23,775 nucleotides of DNA from contig CAJONL010000011.1 of the NCBI GenBank assembly GCA_905235875.1, positions 1 to 23,775 on the forward strand. The letters run 5' to 3'. Source of the DNA: an uncultured Bacilli bacterium. GTDB lineage: Bacteria > Bacillota_I > Bacilli_A > RF39 > UBA660. The notes under the pieces are model-generated. The model was not told where the DNA came from and searched no databases. It saw only the letters and a list, made by a program, of their open reading frames with translations. Shown in pieces: positions 23,291 through 23,775 of the stretch (positions are counted from its first letter, which is position 1; each line of letters opens with the position of its first letter). The translations under genes and the position numbers were made by a program.

Positions 23291-23320
23291 TTGACACAAA
23301 ATATTGTTCGCTATTAAAAT
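23291..23320 (+). promoter_or_regulatory. Promoter of the Y-family polymerase gene
   Basis: A perfect TTGACA (23291-23296) is followed after 18 nt by TAAAAT (23315-23320). The ATG at 23338 is 17 nt beyond, giving a short leader with GGTGAT as ribosome site. Confidence 0.65.
23297..23310 (+). promoter_or_regulatory. Candidate LexA (SOS) box
   Basis: CAAAATATTGTTCG matches 8 of the 10 defined bases of the Bacillus LexA box CGAAC-N4-GTTCG and lies directly between the -35 and -10. The right half is perfect and the left half is degenerate. The downstream gene is a typical SOS gene. Confidence 0.4.
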
Positions 23321-23337
23321 GGTAATTGGTGATAGAA

Positions 23338-23775
23338 ATGAAATATTATTTATGTATTGATATGAAAACTTTTTATGCTTCTGTTGAATGCGTACTACGT
23401 GGTCTTGATCCTTTTAAAACTGACTTAATAGTAGCAGATCCATCACGAGGAAAAGGATCTGTTTGCCTTGCTATAACTCCAAAGATGAAAAAACGGGGAA
23501 TAAAAAATAGATGTCGTGTTTATGAGATACCTAAATATATTCATCCAATAATAGCTAAACCTCGAATGAAAAAATATATTGAATATTCTGCTAAAGTATA
23601 TGGTATTTATTTAAAGTATATATCAGAAGAAGATATACATGTATATTCTATTGATGAAGCATTTTTAGATATAACTAATTATTTAAAACTATATAAAAAA
23701 AATCCATGTGAAATAGCTAAAATGATACTAAATGATATTTATAATAAACTTGGTCTTACTGCTACTTGTGGGATA
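23338..23775 (+). CDS. Y-family DNA polymerase (UvrX/YqjW/UmuC-like), partial at 3' end
   Basis: The frame is open for 146 codons from ATG 23338 to the window edge. It begins MKYYLCIDMKTFYASVEC, with the catalytic Asp in CIDMKTFYASVE and the steric-gate aromatic residue beside it. Then come DLIVADPSRGKGSVCLAITP, KKRGIKNRCRVYEIP and the second catalytic motif YSIDEAFLDIT with adjacent Asp-Glu. The CIDMK start and the ITPKMKK segment fit the Gram-positive UvrX/YqjW branch rather than DinB. It would be an error-prone translesion polymerase. GGTGATAGAA precedes the ATG. The promoter overlaps a LexA-like box. Palm and finger parts are visible; thumb and little finger lie outside. Confidence 0.92.
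   Translation, partial: MKYYLCIDMKTFYASVECVLRGLDPFKTDLIVADPSRGKGSVCLAITPKMKKRGIKNRCRVYEIPKYIHPIIAKPRMKKYIEYSAKVYGIYLKYISEEDIHVYSIDEAFLDITNYLKLYKKNPCEIAKMILNDIYNKLGLTATCGI

Overview
The window is a very AT-rich (by eye well under 30% GC), densely packed stretch of a Firmicutes/Bacilli-type chromosome. SpoIIR, YabG, Veg, GerQ and a SipW-type signal peptidase point to an endospore-forming, or recently spore-forming, member of the low-GC Bacilli. The small compact genes suggest one of the uncultured gut lineages of the RF39 or Erysipelotrichia kind; that placement is inference. TGA is a real stop codon (yabG and the M23 gene both end in TGA inside ATGA overlaps), so the Mycoplasma code does not apply.

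Left end (1-3805, minus strand): a two-gene surface module behind a good promoter. First comes a 633-aa protein of unknown function with a delayed hydrophobic segment and a KPEP-repeat tail. Next is a membrane-anchored protein whose outer part is at least 12 tandem two-cysteine repeats in strict A/B alternation, cut by the window edge. Positions 3962-6715 (minus) hold sipW-like signal peptidase, ksgA/rsmA, yabG and veg. Positions 6826-10097 (minus) hold a DUF1934-like gene, rpoE, prfA, prmC and spoIIR.

Middle (10193-14560): on the plus strand a class A penicillin-binding protein coupled to a 56-aa ORF, then gerQ, an unrecognised 184-aa gene and a LemA-like membrane protein. A PduL-type phosphotransacylase lies on the minus strand among them. 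Right (14565-23147, minus): ung with an AGCS-type amino-acid/Na+ symporter; then the operon DHH phosphodiesterase (gdpP position)-rplI-dnaB-M23 peptidase-walJ-rlmH, closed by a terminator; then rpsF-ssb-rpsR with its own promoter, a structured leader and a terminator. A Y-family DNA polymerase starts at 23338 on the plus strand and runs off the window.

As I remember the Bacillus subtilis map, spoIIR-prmC-prfA-rpoE-ywiB-class A PBP-gerQ-ung-rlmH-walJ-dnaC-rplI-gdpP-rpsR-ssb-rpsF is nearly the same order as its last tenth before the origin, with ksgA-yabG-veg from just past the origin. The window would then be a condensed origin-flanking region. The genes serve replication (DnaB, Ssb), translation (S6, S18, L9, RF1, PrmC, RsmA, RlmH), wall growth (PBP, M23, WalJ), sporulation (SpoIIR, YabG, GerQ) and DNA repair (Ung, Y-family polymerase). 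No gap without a gene exceeds about 190 bases. No tRNA, rRNA, CRISPR array, IS element or prophage was seen. The parts least like described systems are the alternating cysteine-repeat protein with its partner, the rpsF leader switch, the yabG start-codon hairpin, and the habit of placing stop codons inside terminator stems.
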